Origin: Candidatus Arcanibacter lacustris
GTDB lineage: Bacteria > Pseudomonadota > Alphaproteobacteria > Rickettsiales > Arcanibacteraceae
Assembly (NCBI GenBank): GCA_000970895.1
Contig: JYHA01000104.1
Location: forward strand, 1-9,896
Direction: 5' to 3'
DNA: 9,896 nucleotides
The notes under the pieces: generated by a model
Told to the model about the DNA's origin: nothing
The model's database searches: none
What the model saw: the letters and a program-made list of their open reading frames with translations, nothing else
Part shown: piece after piece, positions 1-6,718 of the stretch
Position numbering within the stretch: position 1 is the first letter of the stretch
How the letters are laid out: the number at the start of each line of letters is the position of its first letter
Position numbers and translations under genes: made by a program

Positions 1-27
1 TATAGTAAATTAACTTGAATTAGGTGT
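1..27 (+). repeat. IS630 terminal inverted repeat, left
   Basis: The reverse complement of this stretch matches 906-932 at 25 of 27 positions. It begins with TATAGTAAAT and ends with TTAGGTGT. The first two bases are likely the duplicated TA target. The transposase stop codon (10-12) lies inside this repeat. Confidence 0.92.
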
Positions 28-875
28 GCAAAAGAAGGCTTTTAAAGCATCGTATAATTTATCGAAAGCGGTAATATTATTTTTTATCCATCTTTTCATA
101 TTTGCCCAGAATTTTTCTATAGGATTAAGATCTGGGGAATAAGCTGGTAGAAAAATAACTCGACAACCTACTGATTCTATTAATTCTTTGGTTTTTTTTG
201 ATTTGTGAAAAGTAGCATTGTCCCAAATTACAACCTTCCCAGGCTTTAACTCTTTGATTAAAAACTGTTCTACCCAAGACTCAAAAAAAATCGTATTGCA
301 TGAACCATAAAAAACCAGTGGTGCTATAGGTTTATTGTCAACTAAACCTGACACAATATTCGTTCTTAAATAATGTTTGCCACTTTTTTCGCCAGCTAGT
401 ATCTCGCCCTTTTTCCCCCAGCCTCTGTCTTTGATAATTCCTGCTTCTATACCGCTCTCGTCAATATATACAAGATCGCTTGGTTCTATATCTTTAACCT
501 CTTCTAAGTAGACTTCTCTTCTTTCTTGATTTGCTTCCAGATATTTAAAGTCTTTTTTTTATACCTAAATCCCAAAGCTTTTAATCTTTTATGAATGGCG
601 CAATCACTTACTCCAAAGACCTTGCCTATTTCTTCTAGCGTTTGGTTAGGGTTCGATTTTACATATTTTTCTAGCTCCAAAGGATCTAGCTTTCCTTTAC
701 TTCCGCCTCTGATCTTCGATACTAAAGAGCCTTCTTTCTTATACCTTAACCACCACCTATTTACAGCATTGATACTAACAGCAAATAATTGTGATACCAT
801 CTTTTGCTTCATTCCAGATTTTATCTGATCTATTACTCTTAATCTAAGGTCGTTACTATATGATTTTGTTGTCAT
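10..875 (-). CDS. IS630-family transposase, two frames joined by -1 shift
   Basis: This is a DDE transposase of the IS630 family that cuts and joins the element ends at TA sites. The first frame starts at the ATG at 873-875 and encodes about 108 residues of helix-turn-helix DNA-binding region (for example VSQLFAVSINAVNRWWLRYK). Frame 0 continues to a stop at 504. The catalytic domain lies in the -1 frame, entered near 552-560. Reading through the shift gives one 288-residue protein, a normal length for the family. The catalytic triad is then D139 (VYIDESG), D219 (VVIWDNATFH) and E254 (LNPIEKFW). The last two acids are separated by 34 residues, the IS630 hallmark spacing. Apart from the frame change the protein looks intact, so it may be active through programmed frameshifting. 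The alternative is an inactivating indel or a homopolymer sequencing error. Confidence 0.9.
552..558 (-). promoter_or_regulatory. putative -1 ribosomal frameshift site (A AAA AAG)
   Basis: On the minus strand a run of eight A is followed by G. In the frame of the N-terminal transposase ORF this reads TAT AAA AAA AAG, so the last seven bases form the canonical slippery heptamer A AAA AAG in the correct phase. Slipping back one base continues with GAC TTT AAA and enters the catalytic-domain frame. Purine-rich GGGA and AGG motifs lie a few to about a dozen bases upstream and could act as a stimulatory internal Shine-Dalgarno, though this is weak. That the site acts in vivo is inferred. Confidence 0.65.
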
Positions 876-905
876 GTGTTTTTGATTTCAATATACTATA
901 TAAAA

Positions 906-932
906 ACACCTAAATCAAGTTATTTTACTATA
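906..932 (-). repeat. IS630 terminal inverted repeat, right
   Basis: This is the partner of 1-27, with mismatches at two positions only. It lies about 30 bp upstream of the transposase start codon, as expected for the promoter-proximal end of an IS630 element. Host prepilin sequence resumes directly after the final TA at 931-932. Confidence 0.92.
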
Positions 933-1388
933 TATGTCTATCCTGGTGTAGATATACCTATTATTAAGTCTATGAATACCGCTGGATCCAATCCTGATCA
1001 GTTCGTACAAGGTTTTACTGTTGGAATTATTGCATATGGTAATGTTGCTGATGGTAAAAATCATTTCAGATTAGGAGTATATGACATTGGAGTTCCAGGA
1101 ACAACCTTATCTAATTTTTTATCTCCATCTATGGCTAGGAATATAGATACAAAATTAGATGATGGACTTCCATGTTCGGGAATCGTTATTCCTTTTAATG
1201 GTGGAGGTATAAATGAAAGTATGAGTGATCCTCCAAGTTATAGTGGAAATGCTACTATAAGTTCTTCATATACTTCAGGATGCATAATAGGTACTAGCTA
1301 TGCAAATGGGGTAACTATAAATCAGTATAATATTGCTGCTTCAAACGACAGTCAATTATGTACGTTAGATGTAGTATTTTCGCAATAA
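931..1388 (+). pseudogene. prepilin-like protein, 5' end lost to IS630 insertion
   Basis: About 150 codons in one open frame end at TAA (1386-1388). They share with the intact prepilin at 3724-4500 the C-terminal motif NID-x-K-x-DDGLP-x-x-G (here ARNIDTKLDDGLPCSG) and a Cys-containing Ser/Gly/Tyr-rich tail. The conserved N-terminal prepilin leader and hydrophobic helix are absent. Sequence homologous to the host gene begins exactly at the IS630 terminus, so the 5' part was separated by the insertion. The frame happens to stay open leftward through the IS end to a GTG at 876, but a protein from there would lack the membrane helix and is unlikely to be a working pilin. It converges with the membrane-protein gene ending at 1392. 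Confidence 0.72.
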
Positions 1389-1391
1389 CTA

Positions 1392-1847
1392 CTACGCTAC
1401 AAACATCATCACAACTAAAATTTGATGCAACACAACCATCGGTGCATAAACCAACAATATATTCTTCAAAGATATTTTATATATACCTATAGAGACTATC
1501 ACAAAACCAGCGATTGGAATGTAGGTGAAGCTCCACCAAGCAGGCAAGAATGATAATAGTAATAATAACGGCCAGCAAAATCTTATAACTTTATTGATCA
1601 CATTGTAATGAACGTAATCTTCTATAAATCCAGCTGGAGATTGAAGACTTCTAATAAGTTTTCCCAAAATCCAATCTAACATCACCCCAAGCAATGCTCC
1701 TAGGCTTGAAAATATTACCATAGAAATCTTATTATAAAAGCCGAACATCAACATCATATCAAAAACAAAAGCATGATGTGGAGGAACTAAAAACATCCCC
1801 ATCATACTATCAAAAAATAAATAACTATAAGCTTCAAATATACTCAT
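1392..1847 (-). CDS. small polytopic membrane protein, possibly YqaA/DedA-like
   Basis: A 151-residue, very hydrophobic protein with about four to five membrane segments (roughly 8-32, 40-64, 88-106, 107-125 and 127-149). The segment FSSLGALLGVMLDWILGKL resembles the Gly-rich stretch of the YqaA/DedA (VTT, SNARE-associated) membrane family. The match is only suggestive and no family-defining residue can be confirmed by eye. The start codon overlaps the stop of the upstream sugar-phosphate transferase (ATGA, 4 bp), and an AGGA Shine-Dalgarno sits 8 bases upstream inside that gene, so the two are translationally coupled. The context suggests an envelope role, perhaps lipid-carrier handling. That link is inference from position. 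Confidence 0.72.
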   Translation of the reverse strand: MSIFEAYSYLFFDSMMGMFLVPPHHAFVFDMMLMFGFYNKISMVIFSSLGALLGVMLDWILGKLIRSLQSPAGFIEDYVHYNVINKVIRFCWPLLLLLSFLPAWWSFTYIPIAGFVIVSIGIYKISLKNILLVYAPMVVLHQILVVMMFVA

Positions 1848-2821
1848 TTTGTAGGTCCTGATTTCTTTAAATGTGAAATTATCATATAAATGGTAAAAGC
1901 AGCTAAGATAATGGATAATAAAGAATAATAGATCGAAATAATAGCAACAATAGTCAAAAATATATTAGCTACCCAAATATATTTAACAACTAAGTCGTGA
2001 CTCACTCCATTTCTTACAGCTATTTGATAGAAATGCTTAGAATGGGCTTGCCATATTTTCTCGCCATTAAATAATCTCTTACCCATAGTAATTAAACTAT
2101 CTGATAGGAAATATAAAGGTATGATTAAACTTGCAAGAACCCCACCTGCAAGAGCTAGTTTAATTAACAACCATCCAAGAATAAAACCAAGAGAAACACT
2201 TCCCGAATCACCCATAAAAATCTTAGCCTTATGCCAGTTCCATCTTAAGAATGCTAAATTTGCTACTATTATAATTAAACATAGATGTTTTAATTCTGAT
2301 TTCATTACAACAAAAAATGACAATATAAAGATACTAAGAGCGATATGAATAGACTCTGAAGATGCTATTCCATCAATCCCATCCATAAAGTTAAAGCAAT
2401 TCATAAAATAGATCAGAGCTAAGATCATCAATGATTTTTCAATATAGCTGGGCAAGTAATTTTTAAAAATCAAAATATCAGCTGGAATGTTGGATATTAC
2501 TGCCAAAGATACAAAAACTTGGGCAGAAAGCCTAAGATATATAGGCAAATCAAACCTATCATCTACAAAGCCAACTATAGATAAAAACAAAGCACCAAAT
2601 AATAATATTATTAATTCCATATTGACAATACCAGCAACACTTGATCCAAGCAAAATGGAAATAATAATTAAAATTCCACCACCTCTTGGAGTAGCAATAT
2701 GATGATTACTTCTGTTATTTGGTACATCAAGAATATTTTTCTCAAGCAAATATGAGATTAAATATGTTGTACCAATTAACACCAATATAAAACTTGCAAG
2801 TAATGCAAAATATAAGCTCAT
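1844..2821 (-). CDS. polyprenyl-phosphate sugar-1-phosphate transferase (WecA/WbpL type)
   Basis: A 325-residue multipass inner-membrane enzyme of the MraY/WecA/TagO glycosyltransferase-4 family. It transfers an amino-sugar 1-phosphate from a UDP-sugar to undecaprenyl phosphate, the first committed step of O-antigen or other surface-polysaccharide synthesis. Visible motifs are PRGGGI (45-50), the Mg-binding DDRFD (87-91), NCFNFMDGIDG (141-151) with the catalytic Asp pair, GDSGS (204-208) and HSKHFYQ (260-266). The last resembles the HxxHxYQ form seen in WbpL-like enzymes rather than the HIHH of E. coli WecA, so an N-acetylfucosamine/QuiNAc-type or broad substrate is possible. It is too divergent from MraY to be the peptidoglycan enzyme. 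It follows map by 5 bp and overlaps the next gene by 4 bp. The exact sugar cannot be read from sequence. Confidence 0.9.
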   Translation of the reverse strand: MSLYFALLASFILVLIGTTYLISYLLEKNILDVPNNRSNHHIATPRGGGILIIISILLGSSVAGIVNMELIILLFGALFLSIVGFVDDRFDLPIYLRLSAQVFVSLAVISNIPADILIFKNYLPSYIEKSLMILALIYFMNCFNFMDGIDGIASSESIHIALSIFILSFFVVMKSELKHLCLIIIVANLAFLRWNWHKAKIFMGDSGSVSLGFILGWLLIKLALAGGVLASLIIPLYFLSDSLITMGKRLFNGEKIWQAHSKHFYQIAVRNGVSHDLVVKYIWVANIFLTIVAIISIYYSLLSIILAAFTIYMIISHLKKSGPTK

Positions 2822-2826
2822 GCTAC

Positions 2827-3609
2827 TTACTTATAAGGAGGAAAGTGCAAACCTTTAGGAGACTGGGTAAAAATCTCATAACCATCTTTAGTCACAGCAA
2901 TAGTATGTTCAAATTGAGCAGAAAGTGAGAGATCTTTAGTAACTACCGTCCAACCATCAGGCTTTAACTTAGTTTCTTTTTTACCAATATTAATCATAGG
3001 TTCAACGGTAAAGAACATACCTTCTAATAGCAATTCCCCCTCACCTCGTCTGCCATAATGAACAATATTAGGAAGTCCATGAAATATCTGACCAATACCA
3101 TGTCCACAATAATCTCTCACTACAGAATAACCAGATTTTTCAGCTTCTGTTTGAATAGCATAACCAATATCTCCAACATATGCACCAGGCTTTACTTGCT
3201 CAATACCAAGCATCATCACATCATAGGTTTTTTGCACTAATTTTTTAGCCTTTATTGGTACTTCACCAACAAAATACATTCTACTAGTATCGCCATACCA
3301 ACCTTCTTTAGTAATCACAGTCACATCAATATTTACTATATCACCTTCTTTTAATTTTCTTTCATCTGGAATACCATGGCAAACCACATGATTAATCGAA
3401 GTACAAATTGATTTAGGAAAACCTCGATAATTTAATGGAGCAGGAATTGCATCATTTTCAAGAATCATCTTATGACATAGATCATTAAGCTCAAGAGTAG
3501 TAACCCCTGGTTTTACAAAATCAGCAATATAATCAAGTACCTGCGCTGCTAATTTGCCACTTTTGCGCATTGCTTCATAATTCTCTGCTTTATGTATAGT
3601 AATTTTCAT
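2827..3609 (-). CDS. map: type I methionine aminopeptidase
   Basis: A cytosolic dinuclear-metal enzyme that removes the initiator methionine from nascent proteins. At 260 residues it has the length of the bacterial type I enzyme. The metal ligands are all in place: D95 (VNIDVT), D107 (YGDTSR), H170 (CGHGIG), E203 (TVEPMI) and E234 (AQFEHT). The substrate-binding His residues H78 (CHGIPDE) and H177 (FHGLPN) are also present. I chose the ATG at 3607-3609 because an AGG Shine-Dalgarno lies 8 bases upstream. An in-frame GTG three codons earlier (3616-3618) overlaps that motif and gives an unneeded MLL prefix. It is the first gene of a minus-strand operon and is divergent from the prepilin gene. 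Confidence 0.96.
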   Translation of the reverse strand: MKITIHKAENYEAMRKSGKLAAQVLDYIADFVKPGVTTLELNDLCHKMILENDAIPAPLNYRGFPKSICTSINHVVCHGIPDERKLKEGDIVNIDVTVITKEGWYGDTSRMYFVGEVPIKAKKLVQKTYDVMMLGIEQVKPGAYVGDIGYAIQTEAEKSGYSVVRDYCGHGIGQIFHGLPNIVHYGRRGEGELLLEGMFFTVEPMINIGKKETKLKPDGWTVVTKDLSLSAQFEHTIAVTKDGYEIFTQSPKGLHFPPYK

Positions 3610-3638
3610 CAATAACACCTTTTTTAATTTTCAAAAGG

Positions 3639-3668
3639 ATTGTACCACTAGATAGGATTCTGATACAA
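3639..3668 (-). promoter_or_regulatory. predicted promoter of the map operon
   Basis: On the minus strand there is an extended -10 element TGG TACAAT (hexamer at 3639-3644) with a -35-like TTGTAT at 3663-3668 and an 18-bp spacer. Transcription would start near 3632 and leave a leader of roughly 20 bases carrying the map Shine-Dalgarno. Confidence 0.5.
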
Positions 3669-3707
3669 GCAACTTTTTAATTTTCATTTTATATAAATAG
3701 AAATATA

Positions 3708-3716
3708 TGATATAAT
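3708..3716 (+). promoter_or_regulatory. extended -10 promoter directly before the prepilin gene
   Basis: TGATATAAT is a perfect consensus extended -10 (TGn plus TATAAT). Only 7 bases separate it from the prepilin ATG at 3724, so the predicted transcription start falls at or within 2 bases of the A of the ATG. There is no Shine-Dalgarno. No strong -35 is seen (TTTATA at 3688-3693 is a weak candidate), as is usual for extended -10 promoters. Confidence 0.55.
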
Positions 3717-3723
3717 CCTTCAG

Positions 3724-4500
3724 ATGGAAAAGATAAACAACAAAAATGCATTTACCCTTATAGAAATGTCAATAGTTTTGGCAATAATAGGGTTACTAGC
3801 AGGAACAATTGTGACATTAGGTGCAATTACTGCTAATTCAAAACTCATTGCCACTATAAAAGAATTACAGAACTACAAATCAGCCTTTACTACATTTGCT
3901 ACTGTTTATGGAAGCTTACCAGGTGATATGGATAATGCAACTATTGTTTTTGGCACTACAGATGTTAATGGAAATACTGTTTATAATGGCAATGGAGATG
4001 GTTTGATTGGCGATAGATCATTTGAACCATGGGGCAGCCAAGAAGTACCTTCAGCATTTCAAGAATTAGCTTTGGCTGGATTAATAAATAATCAATATTC
4101 AGGGGTGCTTATTGATAATAGTTGTCTTACTAATGTTCCTTATTCAGCTTATGGATCAGGCAATATTTATTGGATTTATAGTCAAAACTTGTGGAGTAAT
4201 TATACAAATTTTAACTCTCTAGTTTTATCTAGTAGCCAAAATTGGTGTTATAACGTGTACACAATAGCAGTTAATGATGCTTATAATATAGATCTTAAAG
4301 TTGATGATGGTTTACCACTTACTGGACTAATAATTGCTTACAATACTGGATCGTCTGGCGCAAGCCCATCATCTGTAAATAGTTGTACTACAGCATGGCT
4401 AAGAAACGTAATCTCTCCTCATAGTTCTGCAAGTTACACACCTAGTTCAGGAGGCTATTGCACTATGCATATGAGTCTTGAAACTTATGGATTTGAATAA
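3724..4500 (+). CDS. type IV prepilin-like protein (major or minor pilin/pseudopilin)
   Basis: A 258-residue protein with a classic type IV pilin N-terminus: a short basic leader (MEKINNKNA), the processing site A9/F10, the motif FTLIE with Glu at mature position +5, and a hydrophobic helix to about residue 36. Prepilin peptidase would cleave and methylate it for assembly into an inner-membrane-based fibre. The -1 residue is Ala rather than the usual Gly, which is tolerated but less common. The globular domain has YGSLPGDMDNA (62-72), a Gly/Asn/Asp-rich NGNGDGLIGD loop (88-97) that could bind calcium, LALAGLINNQYSG (115-127), and four cysteines (134, 175, 221, 246) that could form disulfides. 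The LPGDM-x-NA and LAGLI pattern recurs in prepilin-like proteins of alphaproteobacteria. No upstream in-frame start exists. It converges with pilU. It is similar at the C-terminus to the broken prepilin at 931-1388. Confidence 0.9.
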   Translation: MEKINNKNAFTLIEMSIVLAIIGLLAGTIVTLGAITANSKLIATIKELQNYKSAFTTFATVYGSLPGDMDNATIVFGTTDVNGNTVYNGNGDGLIGDRSFEPWGSQEVPSAFQELALAGLINNQYSGVLIDNSCLTNVPYSAYGSGNIYWIYSQNLWSNYTNFNSLVLSSSQNWCYNVYTIAVNDAYNIDLKVDDGLPLTGLIIAYNTGSSGASPSSVNSCTTAWLRNVISPHSSASYTPSSGGYCTMHMSLETYGFE

Positions 4501-4523
4501 AAATACTTAAAAACTATTTTTAT
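4497..4523. terminator. weak A/T hairpin between convergent prepilin and pilU genes
   Basis: A perfect 9-bp inverted repeat (ATAAAAATA at 4497-4505, TATTTTTAT at 4515-4523) with a 9-base loop spans both stop codons, and the genes are separated by only 6 bp. It contains no G/C pair, so as an intrinsic terminator it would be weak. A shared two-way termination role is inference. Confidence 0.25.
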
Positions 4524-5640
4524 TAGAACTATTATTTAGGGCTTTATTTAACGGGGAATTTTGATTATTTTGAACAAAGCGAAATTTTAGTTGATTTGGA
4601 CTTTCTGCATTAGAGACTGCTACTTCTTCACTAATAATTCCGCCCTTAACCATATTATATAAAGAACTATCAAAAGTCATAGAGCCCATACCTTCATTTT
4701 TTTCCATCATATCTCTAATTTCATCAATCTTGATATCTGCTATTAAGCTTTTTATCAACCCTACATTTAACATAACTTCTGTAACCAAAGACCTAGAATG
4801 CGAAAGATTAGGCACTATCTTTTGTGAAATAATTGCTTCTATATTTTGAGATAAGGCAACGGCAACACTTCTATGAGATTCTTCTGGAAAAAAACTCAAC
4901 ATTCTAAGCATAGATTGGTTAGTATTATTAGAGTGAAGAGTTGCTATACATAAATGGCCAGTTTCAGCAAAATTAATAGCATATTCCATAGTTTCGCGAT
5001 CACGTATTTCACCAATAAAAACCACATCAGCCTTTTGTCTTAAGCAATTTTTTAAAGCTATCTCATATGACAAAGTATCAGTACCAATTTCTCTTTGAGT
5101 AAAGATGCAGTTAATGTGAGAATGCACAAACTCTATCGGATCTTCAATTGTTATAATATGACCTGATCCATTGATATTTCTATGATTAAGCATCGCAGCA
5201 ACAGAAGTTGACTTTCCTGAGCCACTTGGGCTTGAAACTAGTATTAGTCCCCGTTTTTTAAGTGCTAAATCTGCATAAATAGAGGGCAACCCTAATTCTG
5301 AAATTGTAGGTATAATAGTTTTTATTGACCTAATTACTATACCTCTATTTCTTTGTTGATGGAAAAAATTTAAACGAAACCTAGTTTTATTAGCCCATTC
5401 TATAGAAATATTATATTCTAGATCCTTATCAAAACTCTCAATCTGAAGCTTAGTTAATAATTGGGCAATCATTTGTTCTATATCATCATTATTTAATATT
5501 CTATCTGAATGATTTACTAATTTATCAGAAACACGATAAATTATAGGACAATCCACTGTAATATATAAATCAGAGGCTCCCTTACTAATCATAGTAGTTA
5601 AGACTTCATCTAAAAAACCTTGTGTAGTAATATGAGTCAC
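4507..5640 (-). CDS. pilU: PilU-like type IV pilus retraction ATPase
   Basis: A 377-residue cytoplasmic hexameric secretion ATPase of the PilT/PilU family, thought to assist PilT in retracting pili under load. Motifs are Walker A SPSGSGKST (137-145), Asp box TIEDPIEFVH (164-173), Walker B VVFIGEIRD (206-214) and His box AETGHLCIATLH (225-236). It lacks the AIRNLIRE motif of PilT (LIKSLIAD in its place) and has MGSMTFDSSLYNM (318-330) followed by a NAES-x-NQL segment, as in PilU. The last 25 or so residues are Asn/Ser-rich and probably disordered. The start is GTG (5638-5640), supported by AAGG 9 bases upstream inside the end of pilT. Only 2 bp separate it from pilT. No ATG gives a complete N-terminal domain. 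Assignment as pilU rather than a second pilT is good but made by eye. Confidence 0.88.
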   Translation of the reverse strand: MTHITTQGFLDEVLTTMISKGASDLYITVDCPIIYRVSDKLVNHSDRILNNDDIEQMIAQLLTKLQIESFDKDLEYNISIEWANKTRFRLNFFHQQRNRGIVIRSIKTIIPTISELGLPSIYADLALKKRGLILVSSPSGSGKSTSVAAMLNHRNINGSGHIITIEDPIEFVHSHINCIFTQREIGTDTLSYEIALKNCLRQKADVVFIGEIRDRETMEYAINFAETGHLCIATLHSNNTNQSMLRMLSFFPEESHRSVAVALSQNIEAIISQKIVPNLSHSRSLVTEVMLNVGLIKSLIADIKIDEIRDMMEKNEGMGSMTFDSSLYNMVKGGIISEEVAVSNAESPNQLKFRFVQNNQNSPLNKALNNSSNKNSF

Positions 5641-5642
5641 TT

Positions 5643-6710
5643 TTAGAAGCCTTTATCAGCTGATGATGATGTAGCTTTATCAAGATCTGTAATATTTAGA
5701 GCAGATCTTGCTGTTTCTTGAGAGATAATTTTTTTATTCAATAAATCATGGATACTATCTTTCATAATACTCATGCCAGCTTTAGAATTTATCTGCATTA
5801 AAGAATATATTTGAGGAATCTTCCCTTCCCTTATAAGATTACGAATAGCTGGAGTTCCAGTTAATACCTCAAAGGCACTAACCCTACCATTACCATCTGC
5901 TTTTTTTAACAAACGTTGCGAGACAATACCCTCAATAGAATTTGCAAGCATAGCGCGAATCATTTCTTTATCATCTGATGGAAATACGTCTATAACCCTA
6001 TCTACTGTTTGAGCCGCAGAACTTGTATGCAAAGTTCCTATCACTAAATGTCCAGTTTCAGCAGCAGTTAATGCTAGCTGAATAGTTTCAAGATCTCTTA
6101 GCTCTCCAATTAGAATAACGTCAGGATCTTCCCTCAAAGCACTTTTTAATGCTTTGGCAAATGAACTACTATGAACCCCAATTTCTCTTTGGTTAATTAG
6201 AGATTTTTGAGATTGATGAACAAATTCAATAGGATCTTCTATAGTTAGAATATGCTTACTATGATTTTGATTAATATGATTAATGAGAGATGCAACAGTT
6301 GTCGATTTACCACTACCGGTAGGACCTGTAACTAATATTATCCCCTTATGAAGAGAAGAAAATCCAGCAATAACACTCGGCGCTCCTATCTCTTCCAAAG
6401 TTCTAATTTCTGATGGAATACTTCTTAGTACTGCCGCAGGACCATTCATGGTATTAAAAGCATTAACCCTGAATCTCTTAGCACCAAAATGCACAGCAAA
6501 ATCAATTTCTAAGAAAGCCTCATAATCACTTCTTTGTTTTTCATTCATAATAGAATATAAAATATTCTTAACTTCTTCTACTTTAAGGGCAGAGACTCTT
6601 AAAGGAACCATATCTCCGCTAATTCTAAATATGGGTGGATGAGCTGAAGAAATATGGATATCAGAAGCATCATTATTATGCGCATATGCCAAAAGCTCAC
6701 TTAGATCCAT
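5643..6710 (-). CDS. pilT: type IV pilus retraction ATPase PilT
   Basis: A 355-residue hexameric ATPase at the cytoplasmic base of the pilus that drives pilin depolymerisation, hence twitching, DNA uptake or host attachment. All signature elements are present: Walker A GPTGSGKST (129-137), Asp box TIEDPIEFVH (156-165), Walker B VILIGELRD (198-206), His box AETGHLVIGTLH (217-228), and AIRNLIREGK (288-297), the C-terminal motif tied to retraction in PilT. Length is usual for the family. The start ATG is preceded by a GGGGG-containing Shine-Dalgarno (6715-6719) that overlaps the stop codon of the TPR gene, so translation is likely coupled. It is the middle gene of a TPR-pilT-pilU operon. Confidence 0.95.
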   Translation of the reverse strand: MDLSELLAYAHNNDASDIHISSAHPPIFRISGDMVPLRVSALKVEEVKNILYSIMNEKQRSDYEAFLEIDFAVHFGAKRFRVNAFNTMNGPAAVLRSIPSEIRTLEEIGAPSVIAGFSSLHKGIILVTGPTGSGKSTTVASLINHINQNHSKHILTIEDPIEFVHQSQKSLINQREIGVHSSSFAKALKSALREDPDVILIGELRDLETIQLALTAAETGHLVIGTLHTSSAAQTVDRVIDVFPSDDKEMIRAMLANSIEGIVSQRLLKKADGNGRVSAFEVLTGTPAIRNLIREGKIPQIYSLMQINSKAGMSIMKDSIHDLLNKKIISQETARSALNITDLDKATSSSADKGF

Positions 6711-6718
6711 AAAACCCC

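Larger units (their letters stand above)
1..932 (-). mobile_element. IS630-family insertion sequence, complete
   Basis: The element is bounded by 27-bp imperfect inverted repeats at 1-27 and 906-932, which differ at two positions. The outermost bases on each side are TA, consistent with the TA target duplication of IS630/Tc1-like elements, so the mobile unit proper would be about 3-930. It contains one transposase gene in two frames, transcribed leftward. It has inserted into a prepilin-like gene that continues to the right. Because the left flank is not in the window, only one copy of the target TA can be checked against host sequence. Confidence 0.92.

Noticed and set aside
595..828. Plus-strand ORF of 77 codons inside the IS630 element
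   Set aside because: It lies wholly opposite the helix-turn-helix part of the transposase and shows no motif or start signal.
876..930. GTG-started N-terminal extension of the prepilin remnant
   Set aside because: These codons are IS630 terminus sequence read in an accidentally open frame. They encode no pilin leader, so the real gene fragment begins at the IS junction.
1371..1395. Inverted repeat GTAGTA/TACTAC between the convergent prepilin remnant and membrane-protein gene
   Set aside because: It is only a 6-bp stem with a 13-base loop and no T-tract on the exit side of either strand. Too weak to call a terminator.
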